DNA of 64,000 bases from Kordiimonadales bacterium IMCC3096 (GCA_016865035.1 CP018227.1:3253501-3317500); one strand, 5' to 3'. Positions 1 to 13,797 are shown, counted from the stretch's first letter. The notes: generated by a model from the letters alone, not told the origin. Translations and numbers: made by a program.

Positions 1-290
1 TGATGCTGCGCCTGCAGCGGGAGCGGATGCAGGGGTCCTTCCTGCCCTCCGTCCGCGAGTACTATCATTTCTATGGCCTGGATCACGAGAAGCTGTCGCA
101 CGCCAAGCCCGATGCGCTGATCATGCATCCGGGACCGATGAACCGGGGTGTGGAGATCGATACCGAGGTCGCGGACGATATCCACCGCAGTGTGATCCGG
201 GAGCAGGTCGAGATGGGTGTGGCAGTTCGAATGGCCGTGTTGCGCCTTCTGGTCGCCGGAGGCGGAAACGGGAATGGTGGCGATGCCTGA
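1..290 (+). CDS. pyrB: Aspartate carbamoyltransferase catalytic chain (C-terminal part, cut by window edge)
   Basis: This is the last ~96 codons of aspartate carbamoyltransferase, which joins carbamoyl phosphate and aspartate in the second step of pyrimidine synthesis in the cytosol. The visible part holds the family hallmarks [14 protein letters not shown] and, near the end, [12 protein letters not shown], which belongs to the aspartate-binding domain. The 5' end lies outside the window. Its stop codon overlaps the start region of the dihydroorotase-like gene (ATGCCTGA), so the two are one operon and probably translationally coupled. In several bacteria such a neighbour is a structural partner of the ATCase dodecamer, which fits the next gene. 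Identification is firm. Confidence 0.97.
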   Translation, partial: MLRLQRERMQGSFLPSVREYYHFYGLDHEKLSHAKPDALIMHPGPMNRGVEIDTEVADDIHRSVIREQVEMGVAVRMAVLRLLVAGGGNGNGGDA

Positions 291-1587
291 GCAACGCCTG
301 GCATATCTGAACGCCCGCCTGCTCGACCCCGCCAGTGGCCGTGACGAGGTTGGTCATGTCCTGATCGAGGATGGGCTGATCGCGGCTGTTGGTCCCGACA
401 TCTTCCCCAACCGGGTACCCGACAGGACGGAAGTGATCGATCTGGATGGCCTGTGCCTGGCGCCCGGCCTGGTGGACATGCACGCGCGGATCGGGGAGCC
501 GGGGGCGGAGCACAAGGAAAGCTTCGAGAGTGCAGCCGCCGCGGCCCGTGCCGGGGGCGTGACGACGCTGTGCACCCTGCCGAACACGGAGCCCGTGATC
601 GATAACGTGGCGCTGGTCGAATATGTGCATCGGCGCGCCAACGAAGGCTCCGATGTCCACATCCGTCCCTTCGCCGCCGCGACCCAGGGACTGAACGGCA
701 AGCAGTTGACGGAATTCGGCCTGTTGCAGGCAGCCGGTGCGGTGGCCTTCACGGACGGCGACCGGGCCATTGCCGATGCCACCGTGATGCGCCGGGCACT
801 GAGCTATTCGACGGCCTTCGACGTGCTGATCGTGCAGCATGTGGAGGAACCGTCGCTGGCCCGCAACGGCGCGATGAACGAAGGTGAACTGGCCACCCGG
901 CTGGGGCTGAAGGGTATCCCGACAGCCGCGGAGACGATCATGCTGGAGCGTGACATCCGCCTGGTGGAAATCACGGGTGCCCGCTATCACGCCGCGCATC
1001 TGACGACCGCAAAGGCACTCGACGCCATGCGCCGGGCGAAGGCGGAAGGCCTGCCGGTGTCCTGCGGGACAGCGCCGCATTACTTCGCCCTGAACGAGAA
1101 TGAGGTCAACGGCTACCGGACCTTTGCCAAGGTCTCGCCGCCTCTGCGTTCGGAGGATGACCGCCGCGCGGTGGTGGAGGCCATTCGCGACGGGACCATC
1201 GACGTGATCTCGTCGGGACATGCGCCGGAGGACCCGGAGGCCAAGCGTCAGCCGTTCGAGCAGGCGGCCTTCGGTGCCGCGGGGCTGGAAACCATGCTGG
1301 CGCTGGGGCTGCAGCTGCACATGAGCGAGGATGTGCCGCTGCTTTCCGTGCTGGCCTGCATGACCTGCAATCCGGCGCGCCTGCTGGGTCTGGACTGTGG
1401 TATCCTGCAGGCGGGCCACCCGGCGGATCTGGTGATCTTCGATCCCGGTGCGCCCTGGGTCGTCGACAGCAAGAAGTTCCGTTCCAAGTCCAAGAATTCG
1501 CCCTTTGACGAGCGGCCCATGCAGGGCCACGCTGTCCGCACCGTCGTGGAAGGCCGGACGGTATTCGTGCGGCGGGTGGAACGGTGA
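283..1587 (+). CDS. Dihydroorotase-like protein, probably non-catalytic (PyrC'/PyrX type)
   Basis: This 434-residue amidohydrolase of the class I dihydroorotase family follows pyrB with an 8-nt overlap. ATG at 274 (MVAMPEQ) is an alternative start. The fold signatures are present: PNTEPVID, a QHVEEP segment, [21 protein letters not shown] and PPLR. The metal site is damaged. The usual HxH at the first strand is H67-A-R69, and the catalytic Asp of the TDHAP motif is Gly (S-S-G312-H-A-P). Such losses are known in pseudo-dihydroorotases that only help assemble aspartate carbamoyltransferase. I infer the same role here, with a true PyrC encoded elsewhere. Automatic annotation will probably call it dihydroorotase. 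Confidence 0.88.
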   Translation: MPEQRLAYLNARLLDPASGRDEVGHVLIEDGLIAAVGPDIFPNRVPDRTEVIDLDGLCLAPGLVDMHARIGEPGAEHKESFESAAAAARAGGVTTLCTLPNTEPVIDNVALVEYVHRRANEGSDVHIRPFAAATQGLNGKQLTEFGLLQAAGAVAFTDGDRAIADATVMRRALSYSTAFDVLIVQHVEEPSLARNGAMNEGELATRLGLKGIPTAAETIMLERDIRLVEITGARYHAAHLTTAKALDAMRRAKAEGLPVSCGTAPHYFALNENEVNGYRTFAKVSPPLRSEDDRRAVVEAIRDGTIDVISSGHAPEDPEAKRQPFEQAAFGAAGLETMLALGLQLHMSEDVPLLSVLACMTCNPARLLGLDCGILQAGHPADLVIFDPGAPWVVDSKKFRSKSKNSPFDERPMQGHAVRTVVEGRTVFVRRVER

Positions 1588-1600
1588 TGGGGGCTGCGCC

Positions 1601-1822
1601 ATGTGGATGAAGATACTGATCCTGGTCGCAGTGGTGGCCGTCGTCATCTACGGCTTCCGCGCCATTGGCGGCAAACGGAGCAGCCGGTCGGGGACCAGTG
1701 ACACGTCTGGCCAGACGCCGGCCAGGGAAAATGCCGTCAATCTGATCCAGTGCGGCAATTGCGGCGCCTATACGCCGGAGGGCAAGTCCTGCAGCAGTTG
1801 CGGCAAGAATACGTCAGGCTGA
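1601..1822 (+). CDS. Small membrane-anchored zinc-ribbon protein
   Basis: A 73-residue protein starting 13 bases after the dihydroorotase-like gene (ATG at 1607 is an alternative). Residues ~4-20 form one hydrophobic segment (ILILVAVVAVVIYGF). A Ser/Thr-rich linker and a C-terminal four-cysteine knuckle CGNCG...CSSCG follow, typical of a zinc ribbon. I read it as a single-pass inner-membrane protein with a cytoplasmic metal-binding tail. The function is unknown. Its position suggests co-transcription with the pyrimidine genes. Its last 9 bases overlap the 3' end of the convergent methyltransferase gene. Confidence 0.75.
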   Translation: MWMKILILVAVVAVVIYGFRAIGGKRSSRSGTSDTSGQTPARENAVNLIQCGNCGAYTPEGKSCSSCGKNTSG

Positions 1823-2743
1823 TTCCGGCGGTTCCGCGACAAGTTCATTTGTACGCTTGGCGGCGTGGAACAGGACCACGCGCAGGTTGCCGCTCTTCAT
1901 CGCGTCGGAGCGACGCTGCCAGTGGTCGACGATCCGCACCAGTTCCTGCAGCATCGTTGGCTGTTCGATATAGGATGCCATGGTCTCGACCGCGCGCTGC
2001 CAGTCCGCGAAGACGCTGATCGTGTGTTTCAGCAGTTCGTCGGTGACGTCCTCTTCCAGGGCGACGTCAAGACCCGCCTCGATCAGGCAACGCCGCTCCT
2101 CCTCGCGTGTCAGATAGACGTAGTCCGTCGGTTCGAGGGACGTGCGCAGATCAAGTGAGAGGTCGTCGGTGTCGGCGTCGTCGTCTGCCACCAGTTGGGT
2201 GAAGACCATCCTGCCGGTCCGTCGCAGGATCTTCTCCACCCGGCTGTAGATCTCGTGCCGGTCAGCCTGCGTGTGCAGGATCTCCCGCGCGACCACCAGC
2301 TGGTATTTCGCGAACCCGAAATCCATGTGCTTCAGGTCGATGGGCCCCAGTCGCACGGCCTTGCCCCGCATCGTGTCGCGGATCATCTCCATGCCGCACC
2401 GCAGCAGTTCGCGGTCAGGGTCCAGTCCTTCCACCCGCAGATTGAATCGTTCCGCCAGATCACGGCACATGCCACCGGAACCACAGCCCAGCACCAGGGC
2501 CTTCTGTTCCTGCAATGGCACATGGGTGCCGATCATGCGAAACAGGAAATCGGTCCCGCCCGGCTGGTGATAGCCCTGACCGAACAGCAGCCCATGCGTA
2601 TCGGCCAGGGGGCCATACGGGCAGTGGCGGCGAATGACTTCCGTGTCGCGACGCCCGGTGCCGCTTACCGCACCCGACTGCGCATCAATCGGATAGCCAT
2701 CCCACCAGGCCTTTATTCGGTTCTTCAGGGCAACTTTGGGCAT
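1814..2743 (-). CDS. Class I SAM-dependent methyltransferase
   Basis: A 309-residue protein starting MPKVALKNR (ATG at 2755, giving MWCTMPK, is an alternative). Neither start has a strong ribosome site. The SAM-binding glycine loop is clear (ALVLGCGSGGMCRDLAE), followed by an acidic residue ending the next strand (VEGLDPDREL). A WDGYPIDAQ-type N-terminal segment is typical of uncharacterised alphaproteobacterial methyltransferases. The substrate cannot be told. It is transcribed away from alaS, and its 3' end overlaps the convergent small zinc-ribbon gene by 9 bases. Confidence 0.82.
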   Translation of the reverse strand: MPKVALKNRIKAWWDGYPIDAQSGAVSGTGRRDTEVIRRHCPYGPLADTHGLLFGQGYHQPGGTDFLFRMIGTHVPLQEQKALVLGCGSGGMCRDLAERFNLRVEGLDPDRELLRCGMEMIRDTMRGKAVRLGPIDLKHMDFGFAKYQLVVAREILHTQADRHEIYSRVEKILRRTGRMVFTQLVADDDADTDDLSLDLRTSLEPTDYVYLTREEERRCLIEAGLDVALEEDVTDELLKHTISVFADWQRAVETMASYIEQPTMLQELVRIVDHWQRRSDAMKSGNLRVVLFHAAKRTNELVAEPPESA

Positions 2744-2849
2744 TGTGCACCACATGACGCGCGGGTCGGAATCCAACTCAGTCGAGTGGTAGTATGACCG
2801 CACTAAGATTGTGTTAACCCCGTATGGATTCCTGCCTCTGGCGGCTGGC

Positions 2850-2879
2850 TTGACAGAGGAACGCCCGCTCGCCAGATTA
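2850..2879 (+). promoter_or_regulatory. Candidate sigma-70 promoter for alaS
   Basis: TTGACA at 2850-2855 and AGATTA at 2874-2879 are separated by 18 bases, close to the housekeeping consensus and oriented toward alaS. The ~150-base leader that follows contains a small hairpin (GGAGCG...CGCTCC, 2935-2952) and an A-rich stretch. This is the only good -35/-10 pair I found in the 287-base gap between the divergent methyltransferase and alaS genes. Confidence 0.5.
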
Positions 2880-3030
2880 ACTCGGTTGTGGGAAGAAATA
2901 GTTCCCGGAAAACAACAGGTTAGAAAACGAATTTGGAGCGGTTCCACGCTCCGGGCCGCATTTTGGCGCGGTCTTCCACAGATGCGAGACCGGGGCTGCG
3001 ATGCCCCCCTGCAACGAGACAGAGGTTCCC

Positions 3031-5688
<2,658 letters not shown>

Positions 5689-5693
5689 GCAAC

Positions 5694-6872
5694 ATGGTGG
5701 CGCAGCGTGACGAGGTCAGCCTGCGCCACCGAACCTTCGAGATTGTCGAGGAGGCCGGTCCCGGTGATCGGCTCAGCCTTCTCTTCGACCGGTTCCTGAT
5801 CGTTCTGATCACCCTGAACATCGCCGCCGTGGTGCTGGAAACGGTGCCGTCCCTGCACGACCGGTTCGGCTTCGAGTTCATGGTGTTCGAGGTGATCTCG
5901 GTGATCATCTTCACGGCCGAATATATCGTGCGGATCTGGGTGGCGCCCGAGCATCCGTCACTGAAACGGCATGGGCCAGTCATGAGCCGTGTTCGCTACG
6001 CGCTTTCCTTTGGCGCCATGATCGATCTGGTCGCCTTCCTGCCCTTCTATCTGGCGATCTTCTTCGGGGCGGATCTGCGGGTGCTGCGGGTGCTGCGGCT
6101 GCTCCGGTTCCTGAAGCTCATGCGATATTCCTCGGCGCTGATGACCTTGCAGCGCGTCTTCTATGACGAGCGTCGGGCATTGCTGGCATCGCTGCTGATC
6201 ATGTTCGGGTTGCTGATCATTTCCTCGACGGCGATCTATCATGCCGAGCGCCATGCCCAGCCCGAAGCGTTCGGGTCGATACCCGCCGCCATGTGGTGGT
6301 CACTGGCGACGCTCACCACCGTTGGATATGGCGACATCGTGCCGGTGACCCTGTACGGCAAGCTGATCGGCGGCGTGGTCATGCTGTTTGGTCTGGGCAT
6401 GTTCGCCCTGCCGCTGGGCATCATCGCCATGGGCTTCTCGCAGGAGGTCAACCAGCGCCAGTTCGTGGTGACGCCAGCGATGGTCGCCAAGGTGCCGCTG
6501 TTCGAGGATCTGAATGCGCGGGAGATCGTGCGCATCTCGCGGATGATGCGGGCACGGCGCTATGCGTCGGACGAGACGATCATCCAGGGTGGCAGCGAAC
6601 CGTGGGAGGAACTGTTGTTTGTCGCCAACGGCATCGTCACGGTGGAGTTCGCGACAGGCAGCCATACGGTCATCGAGGGCGGCATCTTCGGGGCGGAGTC
6701 CGTCCTGCGCCTGGGGCATCAGATCCTGTCAGCGGTTGCGGAGACGCCGGTGCAACTGATGATGCTGGAGGCCAATGACGCCCGCGACCTGATCCGGCGC
6801 CATCCGGAAATCGGGGATACGCTGCGGGCACAGGTTGCCAGCGCCGAAGCTGCCGAAGCCGCTGAAGCATAG
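5694..6872 (+). CDS. Voltage-gated potassium channel with cyclic-nucleotide-binding domain
   Basis: A 392-residue six-helix channel. S1-S3 lie at about residues 30-130. S4 carries arginines at every third position (LRVLRVLRLLRFLKLMR), the pore loop has the selectivity filter TVGYGD, and S6 is GLGMFALPLGIIAMGF. After S6 comes a ~120-residue cyclic-nucleotide-binding-like domain (VAKVPLFEDLNAREIVRIS onward). The architecture matches the MloK1 (MlotiK1) class of Kv-like CNG channels. The binding-domain phosphate cassette looks degenerate (GGIFGAESVL where GEIALL-type is usual), so gating by cAMP is uncertain. It starts 5 bases after alaS and is probably co-transcribed with it. Confidence 0.92.
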   Translation: MVAQRDEVSLRHRTFEIVEEAGPGDRLSLLFDRFLIVLITLNIAAVVLETVPSLHDRFGFEFMVFEVISVIIFTAEYIVRIWVAPEHPSLKRHGPVMSRVRYALSFGAMIDLVAFLPFYLAIFFGADLRVLRVLRLLRFLKLMRYSSALMTLQRVFYDERRALLASLLIMFGLLIISSTAIYHAERHAQPEAFGSIPAAMWWSLATLTTVGYGDIVPVTLYGKLIGGVVMLFGLGMFALPLGIIAMGFSQEVNQRQFVVTPAMVAKVPLFEDLNAREIVRISRMMRARRYASDETIIQGGSEPWEELLFVANGIVTVEFATGSHTVIEGGIFGAESVLRLGHQILSAVAETPVQLMMLEANDARDLIRRHPEIGDTLRAQVASAEAAEAAEA

Positions 6873-6898
6873 GGCAATCGATCCGGGGCCGGCCGCCG

Positions 6899-8347
6899 TC
6901 ATCCCAGGCCCGCGATCGCCGCGACCCGGGCAATGTCGACGTGCCCCGCCAGATGCTTCGACAGTGCATCCAGGGTCGCATCGACGCTGCCGTCGAAATC
7001 CAGGGTTCCGTCCGTCTCCGCGCCCAGGTGGTCGAGAAAGTGCCGCCGGAAGGCGTCATCGCGGAACAGGCCGTGCACGTAGGATCCGATGATCCGCCCG
7101 GACCGGTCCATCGCCCCCTCCGGCCTGTCGCCGATCTGCAGGAACGGCCGCTGCCGGTCCGGGCCGTCGGTGCTGCCGATATGGATCTCGTAACCGCGCA
7201 CGCTGGACCCTGACGCAGGGTGCAGCCCTTCGACCGGCCTGGTCTGCTTGGCCGGATGCATCATGGTCTCGACCTGCAGCAGGCCCAGACCCTCTTCCGT
7301 ACCGCTCGTGCCCTCTATTCCGTCCGGATCATGGACCAACCGGCCAAGCATCTGATAGCCACCGCAGAGGCCAAGTACATGCCCCCCACGTCGGGCGTGG
7401 GCGAGAATGTCGATGTCCCAGCCCTGTGCGCGCAGGAAACGCAGTTCGCCGGTGGTGGACTTGCAGCCGGGCAGGATCACCAGATCAAGGTCGGCGGGAA
7501 GCGGTGTTCCGGGCTGGATGATCTGCAGGTCGACGCCGGGTTCCGCCGCCAGCGGGTCCAGGTCATCGAAGTTGGCGATGCGTGACAGGGCCGGAACCCC
7601 GATCCTGAACGCGCCCTGTCGGTGCCGGGCGCGACCGGCCAGCTCCATCGCATCCTCCGCCGGCAGCCGGTTTGCCGCGTGAAACCATGGAATGACCCCC
7701 AGAGCCGCCCAGCCGGTGCGGAAAGCGATCAGGTCGCGGCCATCATCAAACAGGCTCGGGTCACCCCGGAAACGGTTGACCAGAAAGCCCCTGATCCGTG
7801 CCTGTTCGGGAGCGGGGATCAGGGCATGCGTGCCGACGATCTGTGCGATCACCCCGCCCCGGTCGATATCGCCGATCAGGATCACGGGCACATCGGCCGC
7901 CTCCGCAAATCCCATGTTGGCGATGTCGCCAGCCCGCAGATTGACCTCCGCGGTGCTGCCTGCACCCTCCACGATGATCAGGTCGGCGTCCGTGCAGAGG
8001 TGATGATAGCTCTGCATGACGCGGGTCAGCAGTTGCGGCTTCAGGGCGGAATATTCGCGTGCACGGACCGTCGCGAAACGCTTTCCCTGGACCACGACCT
8101 GTGAACCGGTCTCGCTCTCCGGTTTCAGCAGGACCGGATTCATGTGCACGCTGGTGGGAACACGGGCGGCGAGGGCCTGCATGGCCTGGGCACGCCCGAT
8201 CTCGCCGCCGTCATCGGTCGCGGCTGCATTGTTCGACATGTTCTGTGGCTTGAAGGGCCGCACGCGGAGGCCGCGATCGGCAAACAGGCGGCAGAGCCCG
8301 GCGACCAGCATGGATTTCCCCACGCTGGACCCGGTGCCCTGCAGCAT
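6899..8347 (-). CDS. cobQ: Adenosylcobyric acid synthase (glutamine-hydrolysing)
   Basis: CobQ amidates four side chains of adenosylcobyrinic acid diamide using glutamine and ATP in B12 synthesis. The protein is 482 residues, the normal size. The N-terminal dethiobiotin-synthase-like ATPase begins at once with the P-loop GTGSSVGKS. The C-terminal class I amidotransferase has the nucleophile Cys in GLCGGYQML and the catalytic His in GSYVHGLF. The ATG at 8347 has no ribosome site. A CTG seven codons upstream (about 8368) follows GGGAG and would restore the usual residues before the P-loop, so a CTG start is possible. The gene lies 75 bases downstream of recA on the same strand. No other cob gene is in view. 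Confidence 0.96.
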   Translation of the reverse strand: MLQGTGSSVGKSMLVAGLCRLFADRGLRVRPFKPQNMSNNAAATDDGGEIGRAQAMQALAARVPTSVHMNPVLLKPESETGSQVVVQGKRFATVRAREYSALKPQLLTRVMQSYHHLCTDADLIIVEGAGSTAEVNLRAGDIANMGFAEAADVPVILIGDIDRGGVIAQIVGTHALIPAPEQARIRGFLVNRFRGDPSLFDDGRDLIAFRTGWAALGVIPWFHAANRLPAEDAMELAGRARHRQGAFRIGVPALSRIANFDDLDPLAAEPGVDLQIIQPGTPLPADLDLVILPGCKSTTGELRFLRAQGWDIDILAHARRGGHVLGLCGGYQMLGRLVHDPDGIEGTSGTEEGLGLLQVETMMHPAKQTRPVEGLHPASGSSVRGYEIHIGSTDGPDRQRPFLQIGDRPEGAMDRSGRIIGSYVHGLFRDDAFRRHFLDHLGAETDGTLDFDGSVDATLDALSKHLAGHVDIARVAAIAGLG

Positions 8348-8422
8348 GATGGTGGGGGTCAGAACCGCTCTCCCGCCCCGTCCGTCACCGGACAGGACAG
8401 GGGGCAGCGCCCTGAGCGGACC

Positions 8423-9529
<1,107 letters not shown>

Positions 9530-9579
9530 GGTCCGCTCCTTATTTCACAGGCTGCTCTTCAGGTGCAATTGCGTTCAAT

Positions 9580-9594
9580 GTACGCTTTTTGTTC
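9580..9594 (-). promoter_or_regulatory. Candidate LexA (SOS) operator upstream of recA
   Basis: Read on the minus strand the site is GAAC-N7-GTAC (GAACAAAAAGCGTAC), one base off the alphaproteobacterial LexA direct repeat GAAC-N7-GAAC. It ends 51 bases before the recA start and overlaps a weak TTGCAA ... TACATT promoter-like pair. The position and near-match support an SOS operator. The mismatch and short length keep confidence moderate. Confidence 0.45.
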
Positions 9595-9719
9595 CCGTTG
9601 CAAAGCGGTTTCATCAACTCATTGAAAGTAGATGGAAAAATGCGATATGTACGATGAATGTTCACGTCTGAATTGGCGAAGGTGCATCTGCGTCCTGCAA
9701 GCGGGGCGCTGTCTCCGAA

Positions 9720-11627
9720 TCAGCTGCCGAGCTGTTCCTTCACCTTGGCTGCCAGGTCTTTCAGGCTGAAGGGCTTGGCCAGAAACTCTACGTCGGTCAG
9801 GTCCTCGCCCAGGCTGCGGCGGAAGGCTTCTTCCGCATAGCCGGAGATGAAGACGGCGCGGATGTCGGGCCGTACCTCCCGCGCGCGGCGGATCAGGGTG
9901 GGGCCATCCATGTTCGGCATGACCACGTCGCTGACCATCAGGTCGATCTCGTGCTCACCTTTGCTGATGATCTCCAGCGCGGTATCGCCGCTGTCGGCCT
10001 CCAGCACCGTGTAGCCCTTGTTGCGCAGTGCCCGCACCGCGAACATGCGTACCGCATCCTCGTCCTCCACCAGCAGGATGGTGCCCTGGCCGGTGAGGTC
10101 GACGCTGGCGCGGCGACTGCTGGCACCCGTGGTCTCCGGGTCCGCATCGACCCGGGGCAGCAGGATGCGGAATGTCGTGCCCGCATCGACCTTGCTCTCG
10201 ACCAGAACGTAGCCGCCGGTCTGGCGCACGATGCCATAGACGGTGGCCAGCCCGAGGCCCGTGCCCTGCCCGACTTCCTTGGTGGTGAAGAAGGGTTCGA
10301 AGATCTTGGCGATATTCTCCGCCGAGATGCCGTGCCCTGAATCAATGACGGCGATCTCGACATAGTCTCCGACGGGCATGATCTCGTCGCCGACCGGTTC
10401 CGGCACATCAATCCGCACGTTGCGGGTCTCGAGCGATACCGTGCCGCCCGATTCCATGGCGTCGCGCGCATTGACGACCAGGTTCGTCACGACCTGTTCG
10501 ATCTGCCCCTGGTCGACCTTGACCAACCCCAGATCGCGGTCATGCACGATGCGCAGGTTCAGATGCTCCCCGATCAGGCGCCGCAGCAGATCCGACAGGT
10601 CGGCCAGCACGTCGGTCAGGTTCAGCACCTTGGGGCGCAGGGTCTGGCGCCGGGAAAAGGCGAGCAACTGGCGCACCAGGGCCGCCGCGCGGTTCGCGTT
10701 CTGCTTGATGTGGACGATATCGGCGTAGGAAGGATCACCCGGCGGATGACGCATCAGCAGCAGGTCGGAGAAGCCGATCATGGCCGTCAGCAGATTGTTG
10801 AAATCATGTGCGACACCGCCAGCCAGTTGCCCGACGGCCTGCATCTTCTGGCTCTGCGCGAACTGCGCCTCCAGACTGCGCTGTTCCGTGGCGTCGATGA
10901 GATAGAACACGACAACCCGTTCATGGTCGACCCGATCCAGCCAGGTGCCATGGATGCGTGCCACCCGGGCGGCACTGCCGGCGAGTTTCACTTCCACCGG
11001 TTCAACGGAGTCATTCCCCTCCATCAACTGCGTCTGTCGCAGCAGGGCGGCGTCCCGGTCCTTCTCGTCGACGAACTCGACCCAGTTGCGGCCGATCTCC
11101 TTGCCCCTGGAGCCGAACATGCGTCCAACCGCGCCATTGGCCCGATTGATGCTGCCGTCCTGCGTGACAACGATGATCCCGATCGGCGCACCACTGATGA
11201 ACCGCTCGAAGTTGTGCCGGTCGTGGTCAATTGCCTGGCGGAGCTCCGCGATCTCATCCGGATCAGCAAGAGGGGCTTCGGGGTGAACGGTCGCGGGTTC
11301 CTGCGGCTCGGTCTCGGGTTCGACCGGTTCCTCCACCGGCTGGATGTCGGCTGCGGTCACTTCGGGCACAGGCGGGGGCATGTGCGCCCGCCTGTCATCC
11401 GCAGTCCGCACGCTGCGGCGGCGGAAGATGACCGGCAGCATGCCGATGAACAGGGCGGAAACCAGAACGCCGAGGATCTCCCGGCTCAGATCGAGCTGAC
11501 CGGCGGCGAGCAGCAGACCCAGCAGGATGCCAAGCAGGGCCATGGCGAGTGCCAACATCGGTGGCCGGGTCCCTGCACGGTCCTGCCCGGAGGTCAGGTC
11601 TGGCGGTGTGCTGATCTGGTCGGTCAA
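9720..11627 (-). CDS. cckA: Hybrid sensor histidine kinase CckA (cell-cycle phosphorelay)
   Basis: A 635-residue hybrid kinase. Two transmembrane helices (about residues 24-42 and 48-67) are followed by a Pro/Glu-rich linker, a PAS domain (~135-250), the HisKA box with phospho-acceptor His in [20 protein letters not shown], an HATPase domain ([40 protein letters not shown]) and a C-terminal receiver ([10 protein letters not shown], phospho-acceptor Asp in [11 protein letters not shown]). The HisKA region matches CckA, which sends phosphate through ChpT to CtrA and CpdR. Its ATG overlaps the flhB stop as ATGA, making it the last gene of the flagellar operon. In the family it controls flagellar and cell-cycle genes. 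Confidence 0.95.
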   Translation of the reverse strand: MTDQISTPPDLTSGQDRAGTRPPMLALAMALLGILLGLLLAAGQLDLSREILGVLVSALFIGMLPVIFRRRSVRTADDRRAHMPPPVPEVTAADIQPVEEPVEPETEPQEPATVHPEAPLADPDEIAELRQAIDHDRHNFERFISGAPIGIIVVTQDGSINRANGAVGRMFGSRGKEIGRNWVEFVDEKDRDAALLRQTQLMEGNDSVEPVEVKLAGSAARVARIHGTWLDRVDHERVVVFYLIDATEQRSLEAQFAQSQKMQAVGQLAGGVAHDFNNLLTAMIGFSDLLLMRHPPGDPSYADIVHIKQNANRAAALVRQLLAFSRRQTLRPKVLNLTDVLADLSDLLRRLIGEHLNLRIVHDRDLGLVKVDQGQIEQVVTNLVVNARDAMESGGTVSLETRNVRIDVPEPVGDEIMPVGDYVEIAVIDSGHGISAENIAKIFEPFFTTKEVGQGTGLGLATVYGIVRQTGGYVLVESKVDAGTTFRILLPRVDADPETTGASSRRASVDLTGQGTILLVEDEDAVRMFAVRALRNKGYTVLEADSGDTALEIISKGEHEIDLMVSDVVMPNMDGPTLIRRAREVRPDIRAVFISGYAEEAFRRSLGEDLTDVEFLAKPFSLKDLAAKVKEQLGS

Positions 11628-12730
11628 TTCTGGATGCTCCGCGCGGGTGCGCGCCCGCCGCTGTAACTCTGGCTCAGGTTCATCACGTAGCTTATCACTT
11701 CCGCCACGGCCTTGTAGTGCTCCGGCGGTATTTCCTCATCCAGTTCCACAACCGCGTGAAGGGCCCGTGCAAGCGGCCGGTTCTCGACAACCGGAACCGC
11801 ATTCTCCTCGGCGACCTGCCTGATGTTCAGCGCCACCTGATCGACACCCTTCGCCACGCAGACCGGTGCGGCCAAGGCAGACATGTCGTACTTCAGCGCC
11901 ACGGCAAAATGTGTCGGGTTGGCAATCACGACACTGGCTTCGGGCACGGCGGCCATCATGCGGCGGCGGGAGCGTTCCATGCGAATGGCACGGATCTTCT
12001 GCTTGATCATCGGGTCGCCGTCCGACTGCTTCTGCTCATCCTTGATGTCGCGGCGGGACATGCGCAGGTCCTGCCGTGTCTTCCATTTCTGGTAGGCGAA
12101 GTCGGCCGCCGCGATCACGGTCATGACCGCCATGACGCCACCGACCATGGTCAGTGCTTCGCCGCGGACGAATTCCAGAATGCCGAGGGGCGGTACGGCG
12201 ATGAGCTGGGGCAGGATGTCGAAGTCTGGCCAGATCAGCGAGAAGGCGACAAAGGCAACAAGGGTCAGCTTCAGGATTCCCTTGCCGAACTCCAGCAGTG
12301 AATTGACGGAGAAGAGGCGTTTCAGGCCGGCGATCGGGGAGATCTTGGAGAGCTCCGGCTTGATCTTCTCCGGCGTGAGCTGGATCGGATGCTGCACAGC
12401 CGTGCTGACGACGGCCAGCACCGCCAGCACGCCCATGATCGGCAGCACGGCGTAGGCGACGCTGCCGACCAGACCGTTGAACAGGCCCTGCATTGCCCCG
12501 GCATCGACGATGATCCGGTCCGGGGAGGCGACGAAAGCGCGCAGGCTGTCGACCAGGATCGCCCCGGCATTGCCGATCATGAACATCAGCAGCGCGGCGG
12601 TACCAATCATCATGAACCAGTGACCGACTTCCTGACTCTTGGCGACCTGGCCCTTCTTGCGGGCCTCCTGCAGTTTCTGTTCTGTCGGTTCTTCGGTTTT
12701 TTCCCACTTGTCCTGCCCGTCACCGGCCAT
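11624..12730 (-). CDS. flhB: Flagellar type III export protein FlhB
   Basis: FlhB is the export-gate protein that switches substrate specificity from rod/hook to filament. It is 368 residues with a charged N-terminus (EKTEEPTEQKLQEARKKGQVAKSQEV), four transmembrane helices, and a cytoplasmic domain holding the self-cleavage site NPTH (VVIANPTHFAVALKYD, about residue 270). It starts 9 bases after fliR ends and overlaps cckA by 4 bases. Confidence 0.98.
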   Translation of the reverse strand: MAGDGQDKWEKTEEPTEQKLQEARKKGQVAKSQEVGHWFMMIGTAALLMFMIGNAGAILVDSLRAFVASPDRIIVDAGAMQGLFNGLVGSVAYAVLPIMGVLAVLAVVSTAVQHPIQLTPEKIKPELSKISPIAGLKRLFSVNSLLEFGKGILKLTLVAFVAFSLIWPDFDILPQLIAVPPLGILEFVRGEALTMVGGVMAVMTVIAAADFAYQKWKTRQDLRMSRRDIKDEQKQSDGDPMIKQKIRAIRMERSRRRMMAAVPEASVVIANPTHFAVALKYDMSALAAPVCVAKGVDQVALNIRQVAEENAVPVVENRPLARALHAVVELDEEIPPEHYKAVAEVISYVMNLSQSYSGGRAPARSIQN

Positions 12731-12739
12731 CCGTTCCCC

Positions 12740-13501
12740 CTATTGCACCAGGAACATGGCGAGGCCGTTCTCGAAGTGGTCCAGGAACCACATCATGCTG
12801 GCCCCCAGGGCCATCATCATGATGACGAAGGCGAGCATGATCTGCAGCGGCATGACGATGAAGAAGACCTGCATCTGCGGCATCAGGCGATTGACCAGGC
12901 CCATGCCGATATAGAGCACCAGGGCATAGGCGATGAAGGGGGCGGAGATCTGCACCCCGATCAGGAAACTGTTGGCGACCCAGCCTGCGGCGGTCTTCGC
13001 GAAATCCTCCATCGGGGGCACGGTGGCCGCCGGAAACAGCACGTAGGAGTCGCTGATCGCATACATCATCATGTGATGCAGGTCGGCCATGAAGATCATC
13101 ACCAGGCCCATGATGCTGAGGAAGCTGCCCAGCAATGCCCCCTGGGCACCCTGCGCCGGATCGAAGAACTGCGCGAAGCCGAGGCTGGCCTGGAAGGAGA
13201 TGACGATGCCCGCCACGTGCAGGGCGGTGACCAGCAGCCGCGCGGCCCCGCCGATGAAGATGCCGATCAGGGCTTCCCCGGCCACGAGGGGCAGCAGGCT
13301 GACCGGCTGCTCCGGGATCGGCGGCAGCGTGGCGACAAGGACGGGCTGAAGGACGATGGAAAGGGCGAGCGCAATGCCCAGCCGGACACGCGGCGACACA
13401 TAGGGTTCACCGAATCCCGGCAGCACCATGATCATTGCGCCGACGCGGGCGAAGATGAGCATGGTGGAGAAGATCGTGACAGGCAGGACTTCGGCCAGCA
13501 C
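12740..13501 (-). CDS. fliR: Flagellar biosynthesis protein FliR
   Basis: FliR is a 253-residue multi-span membrane protein of the flagellar export gate (FliPQR complex). Hydrophobic helices run along its length, and the family segments MLIFARVGAMIMVLPGFGEPYVSPRVRLGIAL and ISFQASLGFAQFFDPAQGAQG are clear. It sits 5 bases after fliQ and 9 bases before flhB in the usual order. Confidence 0.97.
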   Translation of the reverse strand: MLAEVLPVTIFSTMLIFARVGAMIMVLPGFGEPYVSPRVRLGIALALSIVLQPVLVATLPPIPEQPVSLLPLVAGEALIGIFIGGAARLLVTALHVAGIVISFQASLGFAQFFDPAQGAQGALLGSFLSIMGLVMIFMADLHHMMMYAISDSYVLFPAATVPPMEDFAKTAAGWVANSFLIGVQISAPFIAYALVLYIGMGLVNRLMPQMQVFFIVMPLQIMLAFVIMMMALGASMMWFLDHFENGLAMFLVQ

Positions 13502-13506
13502 GATCG

Positions 13507-13785
13507 CTATCCGGCGATCTGGCCGGACTCGGCGATACGCTGCGCGATCTGGTCCATGAAACCGGTCAGTTCACCGATCATGTAGGGGGCGAGTGCCACC
13601 AGCGCGATGAAGATCGCCAGGATCTTCGGCACGAAGGCGAGGGTCATTTCCTGCATCTGGGTCAGGGCCTGGAACAGGGAAACGACCAGGCCGACGCCCA
13701 GGGCGATCAGCATGACGGGGGCGGCGGTCTTCAGCAGCACCCAGATGGCGCTGCGTCCGATGTCGACGACTTCGACGGGGCTCAT
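13507..13785 (-). CDS. fliQ: Flagellar biosynthesis protein FliQ
   Basis: A 92-residue protein with two transmembrane helices, the normal FliQ size. Family residues include LVVSLFQALTQMQEMTLAFVPKI in the loop and second helix. It is part of the FliPQR export pore in the inner membrane and sits between fliE and fliR with gaps of 12 and 5 bases. Confidence 0.97.
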   Translation of the reverse strand: MSPVEVVDIGRSAIWVLLKTAAPVMLIALGVGLVVSLFQALTQMQEMTLAFVPKILAIFIALVALAPYMIGELTGFMDQIAQRIAESGQIAG

Positions 13786-13797
13786 GTCAGTCCCCCG

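Noticed and set aside
2880-3000. Possible T-box-like leader before alaS
   Set aside because: No T-box sequence or specifier loop is seen, and T-boxes are essentially absent from this kind of proteobacterium. Only a small 6-bp hairpin is present.
9573-9594. A second GTTC pair upstream of recA (9573 and 9591)
   Set aside because: The 14-base spacing does not fit the N7 spacing of the alphaproteobacterial LexA site.
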